7,147 nucleotides of DNA from Clostridia bacterium. GTDB taxonomy: Bacteria > Bacillota > Clostridia > Oscillospirales > QAMX01. The notes below the pieces were generated by a model that saw only the letters and a list, made by a program, of their open reading frames with translations, did no database searches and had not been told where the DNA came from. The stretch lies in contig JAKSPX010000075.1 of assembly GCA_024404415.1 (NCBI GenBank), positions 1-7,147 of the forward strand, given 5' to 3'. The position numbers and the translations under genes were made by a program. This document shows, one piece after another, positions 1-6,456 of this stretch; position 1 is the first letter of the stretch, and every line of letters starts with the position of its first letter.

Positions 1-29
1 TATTATATCATATTCTGTATGTTTTTGCA

Positions 30-623
30 CTACTGCTTTTGTGCGGTGTTGCCTTTGAGTTTTTCGATCCATTCGAGAACACGGAAACGGAAGCGGATCT
101 CCACGTTTTCCCCGTCCTCCCACAAAATGGCGCTGGATTCTATCGCATCCTCTTCGGGAGCCGCGCCGTAGCAGAGCGGCGGGAAGAGCACGCACCACCA
201 GTTGTGCCCCTGTCCCTCGCCCAGCGTGACCGTCAGAGCCGTGTAATTCCCCGCGGGGAGGCTGAAGGTCTCATAGACGGAGGTCGGGTAAAGGACGTTC
301 CCGATTCTCACCTCCGCGCCGTAATCGACGCCTTCTTCGGAAAGCCAGCTTCCGACGAGCGCTTCCAATTCTTCCTCTTCGGTCTTAAGGGAATCCAGTA
401 CCTCGGTTCTGGTTTCATATCCGGCGCTTTCGACCCTTTCGAGAAGTCGGTCGCGCACGCGGAGCTTGATCTCCTGATCCTCCCGGCTGTCGCTAGAGGC
501 GATGACGCGGAGGCGGACCATTTCCGAGGCAAGTGTCCTCTCGCTTTTTACCGCGAAGGCGGCATAGAGCATAAAGACCGTGATTGTTAGCGCGGTGAGC
601 ATATAAAGGATGCGTTTTTTCAT
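30..623 (-). CDS. spoIIR: Stage II sporulation protein R (SpoIIR)
   Basis: SpoIIR is the forespore-made signal protein that is exported into the space between the two spore membranes and triggers the SpoIIGA protease to process pro-sigma-E in the mother cell. The 197-residue product has a hydrophobic N-terminal segment (about residues 5-24, after MKKR) fitting a signal or anchor sequence. It then has the family hallmarks: LRVIASSDSREDQEIKLRVRD (about 38-58), the YPTSVYETFSLPAGNYTALTV stretch (112-132) and the signature GEGQGHNWWCVLFPPLC (135-151). The start is supported by AGAAGGGG at 631-638, 7 nt upstream of the ATG. It lies 48 nt downstream of ispE, and a possible sigma-F type promoter sits in that gap. 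Its length is somewhat short for the family but the conserved core is complete. Identification is from recognised motifs, with little doubt. Confidence 0.95.
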   Translation of the reverse strand: MKKRILYMLTALTITVFMLYAAFAVKSERTLASEMVRLRVIASSDSREDQEIKLRVRDRLLERVESAGYETRTEVLDSLKTEEEELEALVGSWLSEEGVDYGAEVRIGNVLYPTSVYETFSLPAGNYTALTVTLGEGQGHNWWCVLFPPLCYGAAPEEDAIESSAILWEDGENVEIRFRFRVLEWIEKLKGNTAQKQ

Positions 624-648
624 CGGTATTCCCCTTCTTTCCAGATGG

Positions 649-677
649 AGAATACCCTTATCATCTGTTTTTTATAC
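649..677 (-). promoter_or_regulatory. Possible sigma-F/sigma-G type promoter of spoIIR
   Basis: Reading the minus strand, GTATA (673-677) is followed after exactly 15 nt by GGGTATTCT (649-657). From memory, forespore sigma-F promoters have a GYATA-like -35 and a GGnnAnAnT-like -10 about 15 nt apart. The -35 box and spacing match and four of the five fixed -10 bases match; the sixth-to-eighth region is off at one A. The predicted transcript would start near 642, just ahead of the ribosome binding site. spoIIR is a sigma-F target in Bacillus, which makes the location sensible. The -35 overlaps the ispE stop codon. This is a motif match only. Confidence 0.42.
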
Positions 678-1532
678 GGGAACGTGCTCGGGTGAGACGC
701 TCCAGGTGTCCCGGTAGACCTTATACAAGGCGCGGCGGCATTCCTCTGCCTTTTCTCTTTCGGCGAAGATACCGAACACAGTCGGGCCGCTCCCGCTCAT
801 CCTCGCTCCGAGCGCCCCGTGAGATCTCATGACTTTTTCGATCTCGGCGATCTCTTCGGGAGCGGTGACGACGTCTTCAAGGACGTTGCGCATCTTTGAT
901 GCGATTCCAAGCAAGTCGCCTTCCTCCAAGGCTTTCACCATTCCGGCTGTGTCGGGGTGGGTAAAGGAGGCGTGACTGTCGTAGGCGCGGTAGGCCGCCT
1001 CGGTGGAAATGCCAAAGGGCGGCTTGCAGAGGACGATACGGCAGGCAGGCATCGGCGGGAGCCTTTCGGTGATCTCCCCGATGCCCGTGACAAGCGCCGT
1101 TCCGCCGAGGAGGCAGAAAGGGATGTCGCTCCCGATCTTTAAGGACATGGTCTGCATTTCCTCAAGCGTCAGCCCCGTTTCATAGAGCTTATTCAGGCCC
1201 TTGAGCACCGCCGCGCCGTTGGAGGAGCCGCCCGCCATGCCGGCGGCCACCGGGATCTTCTTGTGGAGCGTGATCTTCACGCCGCCTTTGACGCCCGTTT
1301 CGCGGAAGAAGTGCTCCGCCATTTTATAGGCGATGTTTTTCTGGTCGGTCGGCAGATAGAAGAGATTGCTTGTGATCTCGATGCGGTCGCTTTTTTCAAG
1401 CCTCACCGTGTCGGCAAGCTCGACGTTCTGCATGATGGTCGCAAGCTCATGGTAACCGTTCTCTCTCCTCCCGGTGATGTCCAGCGAGAGATTGATCTTA
1501 GCCTTGGAGGCCAATTCAATGACGTTTGCCAT
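672..1532 (-). CDS. ispE: 4-diphosphocytidyl-2-C-methyl-D-erythritol kinase (IspE)
   Basis: This cytosolic GHMP-family kinase phosphorylates the 2-hydroxyl of CDP-methylerythritol with ATP, a middle step of the DXP/MEP isoprenoid pathway. The 286-residue product is of normal length. Visible motifs are the N-terminal KINLSLDITGRRENGYHEL (12-30, with the conserved Lys12), the ATP-binding glycine-rich loop PVAAGMAGGSSNGAA (94-108), SDIPFCLLGGTALVTGIGE (135-153, with the catalytic Asp136) and the C-terminal ARMSGSGPTVFGIF (243-256). The ATG lies inside the 3' end of the upstream DUF362 gene (17-nt overlap). The nearest Shine-Dalgarno-like AAAGGGG is about 13 nt upstream, so translation is probably coupled to that gene. 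The neighbouring spoIIR is a pairing I recall from other Clostridia. No anomaly in key residues is visible. Confidence 0.95.
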   Translation of the reverse strand: MANVIELASKAKINLSLDITGRRENGYHELATIMQNVELADTVRLEKSDRIEITSNLFYLPTDQKNIAYKMAEHFFRETGVKGGVKITLHKKIPVAAGMAGGSSNGAAVLKGLNKLYETGLTLEEMQTMSLKIGSDIPFCLLGGTALVTGIGEITERLPPMPACRIVLCKPPFGISTEAAYRAYDSHASFTHPDTAGMVKALEEGDLLGIASKMRNVLEDVVTAPEEIAEIEKVMRSHGALGARMSGSGPTVFGIFAEREKAEECRRALYKVYRDTWSVSPEHVPV

Positions 1533-2649
1533 TTTTCGGATAACGCCCCTTTCTCACCATGTCGATGGCCTTTTCCGGGCAGATCTCATGGCAGCAGTAG
1601 CAGCGGATGCAATGGCTGATATCCACCTCAAAATGCGTTTTTCCCTTGTGGATGGTCTTCTGCGGACAGATACCGGCGCATCGGCCGCAGGAAACGCACC
1701 GGTCCGTGATGTAGGGATAGGCGCGTCGGCCGTCCTCGATGGGATAGCGCAGGATGCCCGGCAAAAGCCCCAGAATGGTCTTTCGATTCCCCGGGAAGGC
1801 AAAGGGAGAGATCACTTCATCGAGCTTTGCGCCCTCATAATGAAGTGCATGGGGATCGTCCGGGATCAGCCCGCGTGCGATCGCTTCGCGCAGGATAGGA
1901 GCATCCTCGGGCTTGATGCCCATGATGGCGGAGGCGGCAAGGTCGGAAGCAAACGGATCGTCGCTTGCGAGGATCAGGCCGCACTTTTTCGGCGTGCCGC
2001 CTGAAGGGCCCTCCCCTTCCATGCCGATGACGGCGTCAGTGATCGTCAAGGCCGGGGAAACAGCTCCTGCGAGGTCGCAGATCATGGAGGCGAATTCGGG
2101 TTTTCCGGGGAGATCCTTGTGCATCATGGCCTTGTGAAGCCCCGGAATGACGCCGTAGAGGTTCTTTGCTGCCCCGGTCATCTTCATGAAACCGTGTGTC
2201 TTGAGCTTGGCTACGCTGATGACCACGTCGGCGGTTCTGATGGCACGGAGGACGAGAAATTCCTTTGTAGTCTTCCCCGCGGGATAAAGAAGCGTCTCGG
2301 CCTCGGTATCCTCGTTCAGCAGAGCGCCGCTTTCCTCCGCCGCCTTTTTCATGCCCGTCACCTCGTAGAGATGGGCAAGCGAGGCCTTGGTGATGGGGCC
2401 GCCGCCGCTTTCGGTGATGACGGGGTGTCCGCCGCGTGCGATCACCGCCTCGCAGACAGCGCGCACGACGTTCGGATGGGTGGTGGAAGCGTTTTCCGGC
2501 GCACGGGCAAGCAGTAGATTGGGCTTGACCGCCACCTTCTTCCCTTCAAGTTCCATTGGGAACGCCTCGAAAATGCGCTCAATGGCTTCTTTTATGCCAG
2601 GATACGTATAGCTTTCCGCCTTTTCTATTCTGACTTTGGATACATTCAT
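1516..2649 (-). CDS. DUF362 protein with C-terminal 2x[4Fe-4S] ferredoxin domain
   Basis: The 377-residue product has an N-terminal DUF362 domain (about 1-290) followed by a bacterial ferredoxin domain (about 310-365). DUF362 hallmarks are VAVKPNLLLARAPENASTTHP (39-59), the ITESGGGP turn (78-85), VISVAKLKTHGFMKMTGAAKN (143-163) and ITDAVIGMEGEGPSGG (203-218). Two complete cluster motifs follow: Cys318, 321, 324 and 328, then Cys347, 350, 353 and 357, each ending CP. An electron-transfer role is therefore likely, but the reaction of the family is not established, and no signal peptide is seen, so it is presumably cytosolic. The start is supported by GGAG, 8 nt before the ATG. It sits 14 nt after the aminotransferase and overlaps ispE by 17 nt, which places it firmly inside the operon. 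The domain call is confident; the function is unknown. Confidence 0.88.
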   Translation of the reverse strand: MNVSKVRIEKAESYTYPGIKEAIERIFEAFPMELEGKKVAVKPNLLLARAPENASTTHPNVVRAVCEAVIARGGHPVITESGGGPITKASLAHLYEVTGMKKAAEESGALLNEDTEAETLLYPAGKTTKEFLVLRAIRTADVVISVAKLKTHGFMKMTGAAKNLYGVIPGLHKAMMHKDLPGKPEFASMICDLAGAVSPALTITDAVIGMEGEGPSGGTPKKCGLILASDDPFASDLAASAIMGIKPEDAPILREAIARGLIPDDPHALHYEGAKLDEVISPFAFPGNRKTILGLLPGILRYPIEDGRRAYPYITDRCVSCGRCAGICPQKTIHKGKTHFEVDISHCIRCYCCHEICPEKAIDMVRKGRYPKNGKRH

Positions 2650-2663
2650 CTTATTTTCTCCGA

Positions 2664-3827
2664 TTACAGTCTTTTCATGAAGTTTTCCATGCGTTCCAGC
2701 GCCTTGGAGATGTTTTCAAGCGACGCGGCGTAGGAAATGCGCGCGAAGCCCTCACCCGATTCACCGAAGGCATTGCCGGGCACGATGGCAACGTGCTCCT
2801 CTCTGAGCAGCTTTTCGCAGAAGCCCTCGGAATTCAGTCCCGAGGAGCGGATATCCGGGAATACGTAAAACGCCCCGCGCGGCTCAAAGCACGGAAGACC
2901 GATGGTGCGGAGGCCTTCGACGATGATCCTTCTGCGGTCGTCATACTCCTCGCGCATGGCCGTGATATCCCCGTCGCCCTCCCGGAGCGCTTCACAGGCG
3001 GCGTACTGGCTGGTGGTCGGTGCCGACATGATGCCGAACTGGTGTAATTTGGTCATCATTTTGATCAGGTATTCGTCGCCGCAGGCAAAGCCCAGGCGCC
3101 AGCCGGTCATGGCATAGGCCTTGGAAAAACCGTTGACGATCAGGACGTTTTCTTTCATCTCCGGGATGTTCGCCATGGAGAAGTGTTTTTCTCCGCCGTA
3201 GGTCAGTTCGGCGTAGATCTCATCCGACACGACGAAGAGATCGTGCTTTTTCACGACCTCCGCAAGCTTTCTCACGGCCTCCTCGGTCATGATGGCGCCG
3301 GTCGGGTTATTCGGATACGAGAGGAAAAGTACCCTCGTGCGCGGCGTGATGACCGCCTCCAGCGCTTCGGGCGTGACCATGAATTCGTCCTCTGCACGGG
3401 TTTGGAGACGCACCGGGACGGCTCCCGCGAGCTTGCAGAGCGGCTCATAGCAGACAAAGCTCGGCTCCGGGACGATGGCTTCGTCGCCCGGCTTCAATAA
3501 AATGCGGCAGGCGAGGTCGATGGCTTCGCTTCCGCCGACGGTGACCAGTACGTTCGGGATCTCATAATCCAGTTGGAAACGGCGGTACATATAGCGCGTG
3601 ATCTCCTCGCGCAGTTCGGGAAGACCGGCGTTGGCAAGATAATGGGTGCGGCTTTTTTCCAGCGAATAGATGCCGATATCCCGGATGTGCCACGGGGTGG
3701 CGAAATCCGGCTCCCCGATGCTCCGGCTGACGACGTCCTCCATGGCGCTGGCCAGATCGAAAAACCGGCGGATGCCGGAGGGCTTCAGCTCCTGGATGGT
3801 CGGGTTGATCCTTTCCTTGATGTTCAT
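2664..3827 (-). CDS. Class I/II PLP-dependent aminotransferase
   Basis: This fold-type I aminotransferase resembles the AspC/PatA group that transfers amino groups between amino acids and 2-oxoacids. The 387-residue product shows SIGEPDFATP (36-45), SYPNNPTGAIM (170-180, with Asn174 contacting PLP), SDEIYAELTYGG (201-212, with Asp202 and Tyr205), NGFSKAYAMTGWRLGF (232-247, with Schiff-base Lys236 and phosphate-binding Arg244) and the substrate-carboxylate Arg363 in GFARISYAAS. All core catalytic residues are present. There are two adjacent ATG codons; GGAGG at 3834-3838 is only 3 nt from the first (3830) but 6 nt from the second (3827), so the second is preferred. It follows the Lrp-type regulator directly, a common pairing that suggests amino-acid-responsive expression. 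The substrate (aspartate, aromatic or branched-chain) cannot be told from motifs. Confidence 0.93.
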   Translation of the reverse strand: MNIKERINPTIQELKPSGIRRFFDLASAMEDVVSRSIGEPDFATPWHIRDIGIYSLEKSRTHYLANAGLPELREEITRYMYRRFQLDYEIPNVLVTVGGSEAIDLACRILLKPGDEAIVPEPSFVCYEPLCKLAGAVPVRLQTRAEDEFMVTPEALEAVITPRTRVLFLSYPNNPTGAIMTEEAVRKLAEVVKKHDLFVVSDEIYAELTYGGEKHFSMANIPEMKENVLIVNGFSKAYAMTGWRLGFACGDEYLIKMMTKLHQFGIMSAPTTSQYAACEALREGDGDITAMREEYDDRRRIIVEGLRTIGLPCFEPRGAFYVFPDIRSSGLNSEGFCEKLLREEHVAIVPGNAFGESGEGFARISYAASLENISKALERMENFMKRL

Positions 3828-3833
3828 CATGCG

Positions 3834-3838
3834 CCTCC
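3834..3838 (-). promoter_or_regulatory. Ribosome binding site that decides the aminotransferase start
   Basis: The minus strand reads TGA-C-GGAGG-CGC-ATG-ATG, from the stop of the upstream regulator gene into the aminotransferase. A spacing of 3 nt to the first ATG is too short for normal initiation, whereas 6 nt to the second is in the usual range. One base separates the upstream stop codon from the site, so re-initiation by ribosomes finishing the regulator gene is likely. Confidence 0.75.
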
Positions 3839-3839
3839 G

Positions 3840-4328
3840 TCAGATCACGACGATGCGCCGGTCTTCTTCCGGCGTCTCTTCAAATAAGACGCCCTTGTCC
3901 TTGTATTTTTTGAGGACAAAGTGGGTGGCGGTGCCGGTGACCGCGTCGATGGTGGCGAGTTTGGAGGAGACGAAATGCGCGACCTCCTTGAGCGTTTTCC
4001 CCTCGATCATGACGACCAGATCGAAGCCGCCGGAGAGCAGATAGACGCTGGTGACCTCCGGGTACTGATAGATGCGCGCCGCAACGCGGTCAAAGCCGTC
4101 GCCTCTCTGCGGCGTGACCTTGACCTCGATCATGGCGGTGACCAGTTCTCTTTCGGTCTTATCCCAATCGATCTGGGCGTTATAGCCGACGATGACCTTT
4201 TCCGACTCGAGCTTCCTGATAGTCTTCTTGATTTCCTCCTGATCCTCTCCCAAAACGATGGAGAGCTGTTCAGGGGTGATATGTGCGTTCTTTTCGAGTT
4301 GTTTTAAGAGTTTTTCGGTGTTATCCAT
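3840..4328 (-). CDS. Lrp/AsnC-family transcriptional regulator
   Basis: The 162-residue product is a leucine-responsive-type DNA-binding regulator. It has an N-terminal winged helix-turn-helix (about 1-55: ITPEQLSIVLGEDQEEIKKT, then IRKLESEKVIVGYNAQID) and a C-terminal ligand-binding RAM domain (about 62-140) with the typical VTSVYLLSGGFDLVVMIEG stretch. Such proteins assemble as dimers to octamers and sense amino acids. The reading frame is open further upstream, to 4721, but that would run through both promoters and the divergent gene. The start at 4328 has AGAAGGA 5 nt upstream and begins exactly where family members begin (MDNTEKLLKQLE). It is the first gene of a four- or five-gene operon and probably controls the aminotransferase 9 nt downstream and itself. 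The effector is unknown. Confidence 0.92.
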   Translation of the reverse strand: MDNTEKLLKQLEKNAHITPEQLSIVLGEDQEEIKKTIRKLESEKVIVGYNAQIDWDKTERELVTAMIEVKVTPQRGDGFDRVAARIYQYPEVTSVYLLSGGFDLVVMIEGKTLKEVAHFVSSKLATIDAVTGTATHFVLKKYKDKGVLFEETPEEDRRIVVI

Positions 4329-4363
4329 GCGTTTCCTTCTTTCTTTTTGTAAAATCGATCCAG

Positions 4364-4390
4364 CCCGGCCTACATCCCTTTGCCGCCGGG
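4364..4390 (-). repeat. GC-rich inverted repeat in the leader of the Lrp-type gene
   Basis: CCCGGC (4364-4369) and GCCGGG (4385-4390) are perfect 6-bp inverted arms around a 15-nt loop. They lie within the predicted 5' leader (about 79 nt) of the regulator transcript. No run of U follows, so this is not a factor-independent terminator. It may form a modest mRNA hairpin or be a chance feature. Confidence 0.3.
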
Positions 4391-4413
4391 TACACTTTTC
4401 CAAAATAATCTTT

Positions 4414-4442
4414 ATTTTACCACGTTTCCGCCTTTCTTTCAA
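4414..4442 (-). promoter_or_regulatory. Sigma-A type promoter of the minus-strand operon
   Basis: On the minus strand, TTGAAA (4437-4442) and TAAAAT (4414-4419) are separated by exactly 17 nt, and TGG directly before the -10 gives an extended -10. Transcription is predicted to begin near 4407, giving a leader of about 79 nt before the regulator ATG. The boxes differ from the TTGACA and TATAAT consensus by one base each, making this a strong candidate promoter for the whole regulator-to-ispE operon. Confidence 0.78.
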
Positions 4443-4451
4443 GTGGGAACG

Positions 4452-4494
4452 GGAAACCTTTTCGCGGCAAAAGTAACTTGCGCGATTCTTTTCC
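4452..4494. repeat. Extended imperfect dyad, candidate operator between divergent promoters
   Basis: The core pairs TCGCGGCAA (4462-4470) with TTGCGCGA (4478-4485) around AAGTAAC; the arms are complementary except for one extra G on the left. Outer arms GGAAA (4452-4456) and TTTCC (4490-4494) share nearly the same centre (about 4473). The dyad lies in the 35 bp between the two -35 boxes and covers the plus-strand -35 box (4478-4483), so a protein bound here would be expected to block that promoter. The cognate regulator is not known; the GC-rich core does not resemble the AT-rich Lrp consensus. Confidence 0.5.
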
Positions 4495-4506
4495 ATGTGG
4501 TACAAT
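4478..4506 (+). promoter_or_regulatory. Sigma-A type promoter of the plus-strand operon
   Basis: TTGCGC (4478-4483) and TACAAT (4501-4506) are separated by exactly 17 nt, with an extended -10 TGG at 4498-4500. The start of transcription is predicted near 4513, giving a leader of about 30 nt. The weak -35 box (three of the usual six bases differ or nearly so) combined with a good extended -10 fits a regulated promoter, and the -35 is embedded in a dyad. Confidence 0.72.
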
Positions 4507-4542
4507 AAACCATCTATCCAAGACAAAGGAAGTGGCTTTTTT

Positions 4543-5589
4543 ATGGCGATCGTCACGATCATCGGCGCGGGCATGATGGGTTCTGCCCTGGCCTTCCCCG
4601 CAAGAGCAAACGGACACGAGGTGCGCCTTGTCGGCCCCCCGCCGGCTAGAGAGACCATTGATGCCTGTCGGGCGCCCGGCAGACACCCGAAATTCACCAA
4701 GGACTTCCCCGAAGGCGTCAAGTATTACCAGATCGAGGAGCTGGAAGAGGCGCTTCCCGGCACGGACATGGTCATCGGCGGCGTTTCAAGCTTCGGCGTG
4801 GACTGGTTCGGCGAGGAGATCCTCCCCCGCCTTCCCGAAGACCTTCCCGTGCTCTCCGTCACCAAGGGTCTTTTCGACACCGAGGACGGCACGCTTCTCA
4901 CCTATCCCGCCTTATGGGAAAAACGCCTCGCCGAAAAAGGCCTCAAGCGTTCGCTTTACGCCATCGGCGGCCCCTGCACAAGCTACGAGCTGGTCGCGCA
5001 CGACCAGAGCGAGGTGGCCTTCTGCGGCAAGGACATGAAGACGCTGGAATTTTTGAGAAGCGTCATGACCACCGATTATTACCACATCAGCTTATCGCTT
5101 GACGTGACCGGCATTGAAAGCGCCGTCGCCCTCAAAAACGGCTACGCCCTCGGCATCGCTCTGACCATCGGCCTCAATCAGAAAGAATTCGGCTTTGCGA
5201 GCGAGCTTCACTTCAATTCGCAGGCGGCCGTCTTCGGGCAGAGCGTCCGTGAAATGGCCAAGCTCCTTGAGATGCAGGGCTGCGGGACGCTGGATAACCT
5301 CGTTGTCGGCGCAGGCGACCTCTATGTCACGGTCTACGGCGGCCGCACCCGCAAGGTGGGCATCCTCCTCGGCCGCGGCATGAATATCGACGAAGCAAAA
5401 GAAGCGCTCGCGGGCGTGACCCTGGAATCGCTGGTCGTCGCCGTGCGTGTGGCACGAGCCGTGAAGGTGCGTGCAGCCAAGGGCGAGCTCTCCCTTGATG
5501 ATTTCCCGCTCCTTTTGCACGTCGACGAGATCCTCACCGAAAAGAAGCCCGTTGATATCCCGTGGGAAGACTTCACCTTCCGCGCATAA
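4543..5589 (+). CDS. GpsA/GPD1-like NAD-dependent glycerol-3-phosphate dehydrogenase family protein
   Basis: The 348-residue product belongs to the family that interconverts dihydroxyacetone phosphate and glycerol-3-phosphate with NAD(P). It has an N-terminal Rossmann fold opening with VTIIGAGMMGSALA (4-17) and an all-helical C-terminal domain. By alignment from memory with human GPD1, the catalytic residues are kept: Lys108 (VTKGLF), Lys198 (VALKNG), Asp259 and Thr263 (GDLYVT), and Arg268. The next residue, normally Asn in the (S/G)RNR motif, is Thr269. The upstream in-frame ATG at 4495 is rejected because it lies inside the promoter; the ATG at 4543 starts the Rossmann strand and has AAAGGA 12 nt upstream, slightly far. 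It heads an operon with a sugar epimerase-like and a GH32-like gene, so a catabolic role on another sugar-derived substrate is as likely as housekeeping G3P synthesis. Confidence 0.83.
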   Translation: MAIVTIIGAGMMGSALAFPARANGHEVRLVGPPPARETIDACRAPGRHPKFTKDFPEGVKYYQIEELEEALPGTDMVIGGVSSFGVDWFGEEILPRLPEDLPVLSVTKGLFDTEDGTLLTYPALWEKRLAEKGLKRSLYAIGGPCTSYELVAHDQSEVAFCGKDMKTLEFLRSVMTTDYYHISLSLDVTGIESAVALKNGYALGIALTIGLNQKEFGFASELHFNSQAAVFGQSVREMAKLLEMQGCGTLDNLVVGAGDLYVTVYGGRTRKVGILLGRGMNIDEAKEALAGVTLESLVVAVRVARAVKVRAAKGELSLDDFPLLLHVDEILTEKKPVDIPWEDFTFRA

Positions 5590-5604
5590 GAAAGGATATT
5601 TATC

Positions 5605-6456
5605 ATGTGGAAAAGAAAGCTCTGCCTCGCCACCGCCTCTTCCTTCGGCATTCCCGTGGAGGAGCAGATCGTAAAGTTCAAGGAAGCCGGGTTTGAAGGC
5701 TTCTTCCCGTGCTTTGAGCCGGGCGCTCCCGTTGATCAATGGGCGAAGGCCGCGCGTGAAAACGATATGCTCTTCCAGTCCATCCACGCGCCCTTCGGCC
5801 ACGCCGACGCTTTATGGCGCGAGGATGAAGAGGCCGCAAACGAAATGCTCGGCGTGCTTCTTGATTGCCTTGACGGCTGTAAAAAAAACGAGATCCCGCT
5901 CATGATCGTCCACACCTTCATCGGCTTTGAGGAGCACGACCCGAATCCCCTCGGCGTGGAGCGCTTCGGAAAGCTTATAAAGGCCGCCGAAGGAAGCGGC
6001 GTGAAGCTGGCCTTAGAGAACACAGAGGGCATGGAATACCTCGCTTATCTGATGGACGCCTTCAAGGGCGAAAAGCACGTCGGCTTCTGCTGGGACAGCG
6101 GGCATGAGCTCTGCTACAACTATTCAAAAGATATGCTCGCCCTTTACGGCGGCCGCCTCTTCGGCACCCACCTCAACGATAACCTCGGTATCCGGGATTA
6201 TGGGGGCAAGATCACCTGGCTTGATGACCTCCATCTCCTCCCCTTTGACGGCGTGACCGATTGGAATAAAGCCGCCCGCCGCCTTGCAAAGACCGGCTTT
6301 GACGGGCCTCTGACCTTTGAACTCACCACTTCCTCCAAGCCCGAAAGACACGATAACGACGCCTACGCGAGAATGCCGCTTGAGGACTATCTCGCCGCGG
6401 CCTACGCAAGAGCCTGCAGGGTCGCGACACTTGTTGAAAGCGAGGCTTCCTTATGA
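5605..6456 (+). CDS. Sugar phosphate isomerase/epimerase (xylose-isomerase-like TIM barrel)
   Basis: The 283-residue product is a single AP-endonuclease-2/xylose-isomerase-like TIM barrel, the fold of ketose 3-epimerases, hydroxypyruvate isomerases and related metal-dependent enzymes. Likely metal and active-site residues are His61 (SIHAPFG), His103, Glu138 (LALENTEG), Asp164 and His167 (CWDSGH), His189 (GTHLNDN) and Glu239 (LTFELT). The Glu, Asp-xx-His, His, Glu order matches that of D-tagatose/psicose 3-epimerases. No signal peptide is visible, so it is cytosolic. The start is supported by AGAAAGGA at 5589-5596, 8 nt before the ATG. It lies 15 nt after the dehydrogenase and overlaps the next gene by 4 nt, which indicates one transcript. 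The substrate is unknown; a free or phosphorylated monosaccharide released by the downstream hydrolase is the natural guess. Confidence 0.88.
   Translation: MWKRKLCLATASSFGIPVEEQIVKFKEAGFEGFFPCFEPGAPVDQWAKAARENDMLFQSIHAPFGHADALWREDEEAANEMLGVLLDCLDGCKKNEIPLMIVHTFIGFEEHDPNPLGVERFGKLIKAAEGSGVKLALENTEGMEYLAYLMDAFKGEKHVGFCWDSGHELCYNYSKDMLALYGGRLFGTHLNDNLGIRDYGGKITWLDDLHLLPFDGVTDWNKAARRLAKTGFDGPLTFELTTSSKPERHDNDAYARMPLEDYLAAAYARACRVATLVESEASL

Noticed and set aside
1..29. Terminator after spoIIR
   Set aside because: Only 29 AT-rich bases remain to the window edge, with no visible hairpin; the terminator, if any, is outside.
39..590. Long plus-strand open frame opposite spoIIR
   Set aside because: It is antisense to a clearly recognised gene, has no family motifs and is explained by the low stop frequency of GC-rich codons.
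4364..4390. Factor-independent terminator at the GC-rich inverted repeat
   Set aside because: The loop is long (15 nt), the stem is only 6 bp and no T-run follows on either strand.
4415..4432. Possible CcpA cre-like site (GGAAACGTGG core on the minus strand)
   Set aside because: Only the central AAACG resembles the cre consensus; several conserved flanking bases are wrong, including the first T, so it does not rise above chance.
4495..4542. Upstream in-frame ATG at 4495 for the GpsA-like gene
   Set aside because: It lies before the predicted transcription start and overlaps the -10 region; the added 16 residues do not fit the Rossmann fold start.
4329..4721. Upstream extension of the Lrp-type reading frame to an ATG at 4721
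   Set aside because: It would run across both promoters and into the divergent dehydrogenase gene, adds 131 residues unlike any Lrp N-terminus, and the start at 4328 has a good ribosome binding site.
5092..5802. Minus-strand open frame of 236 codons opposite the dehydrogenase and epimerase genes
   Set aside because: It spans two real genes and their junction on the other strand, has no recognisable domain and is compositionally a shadow.
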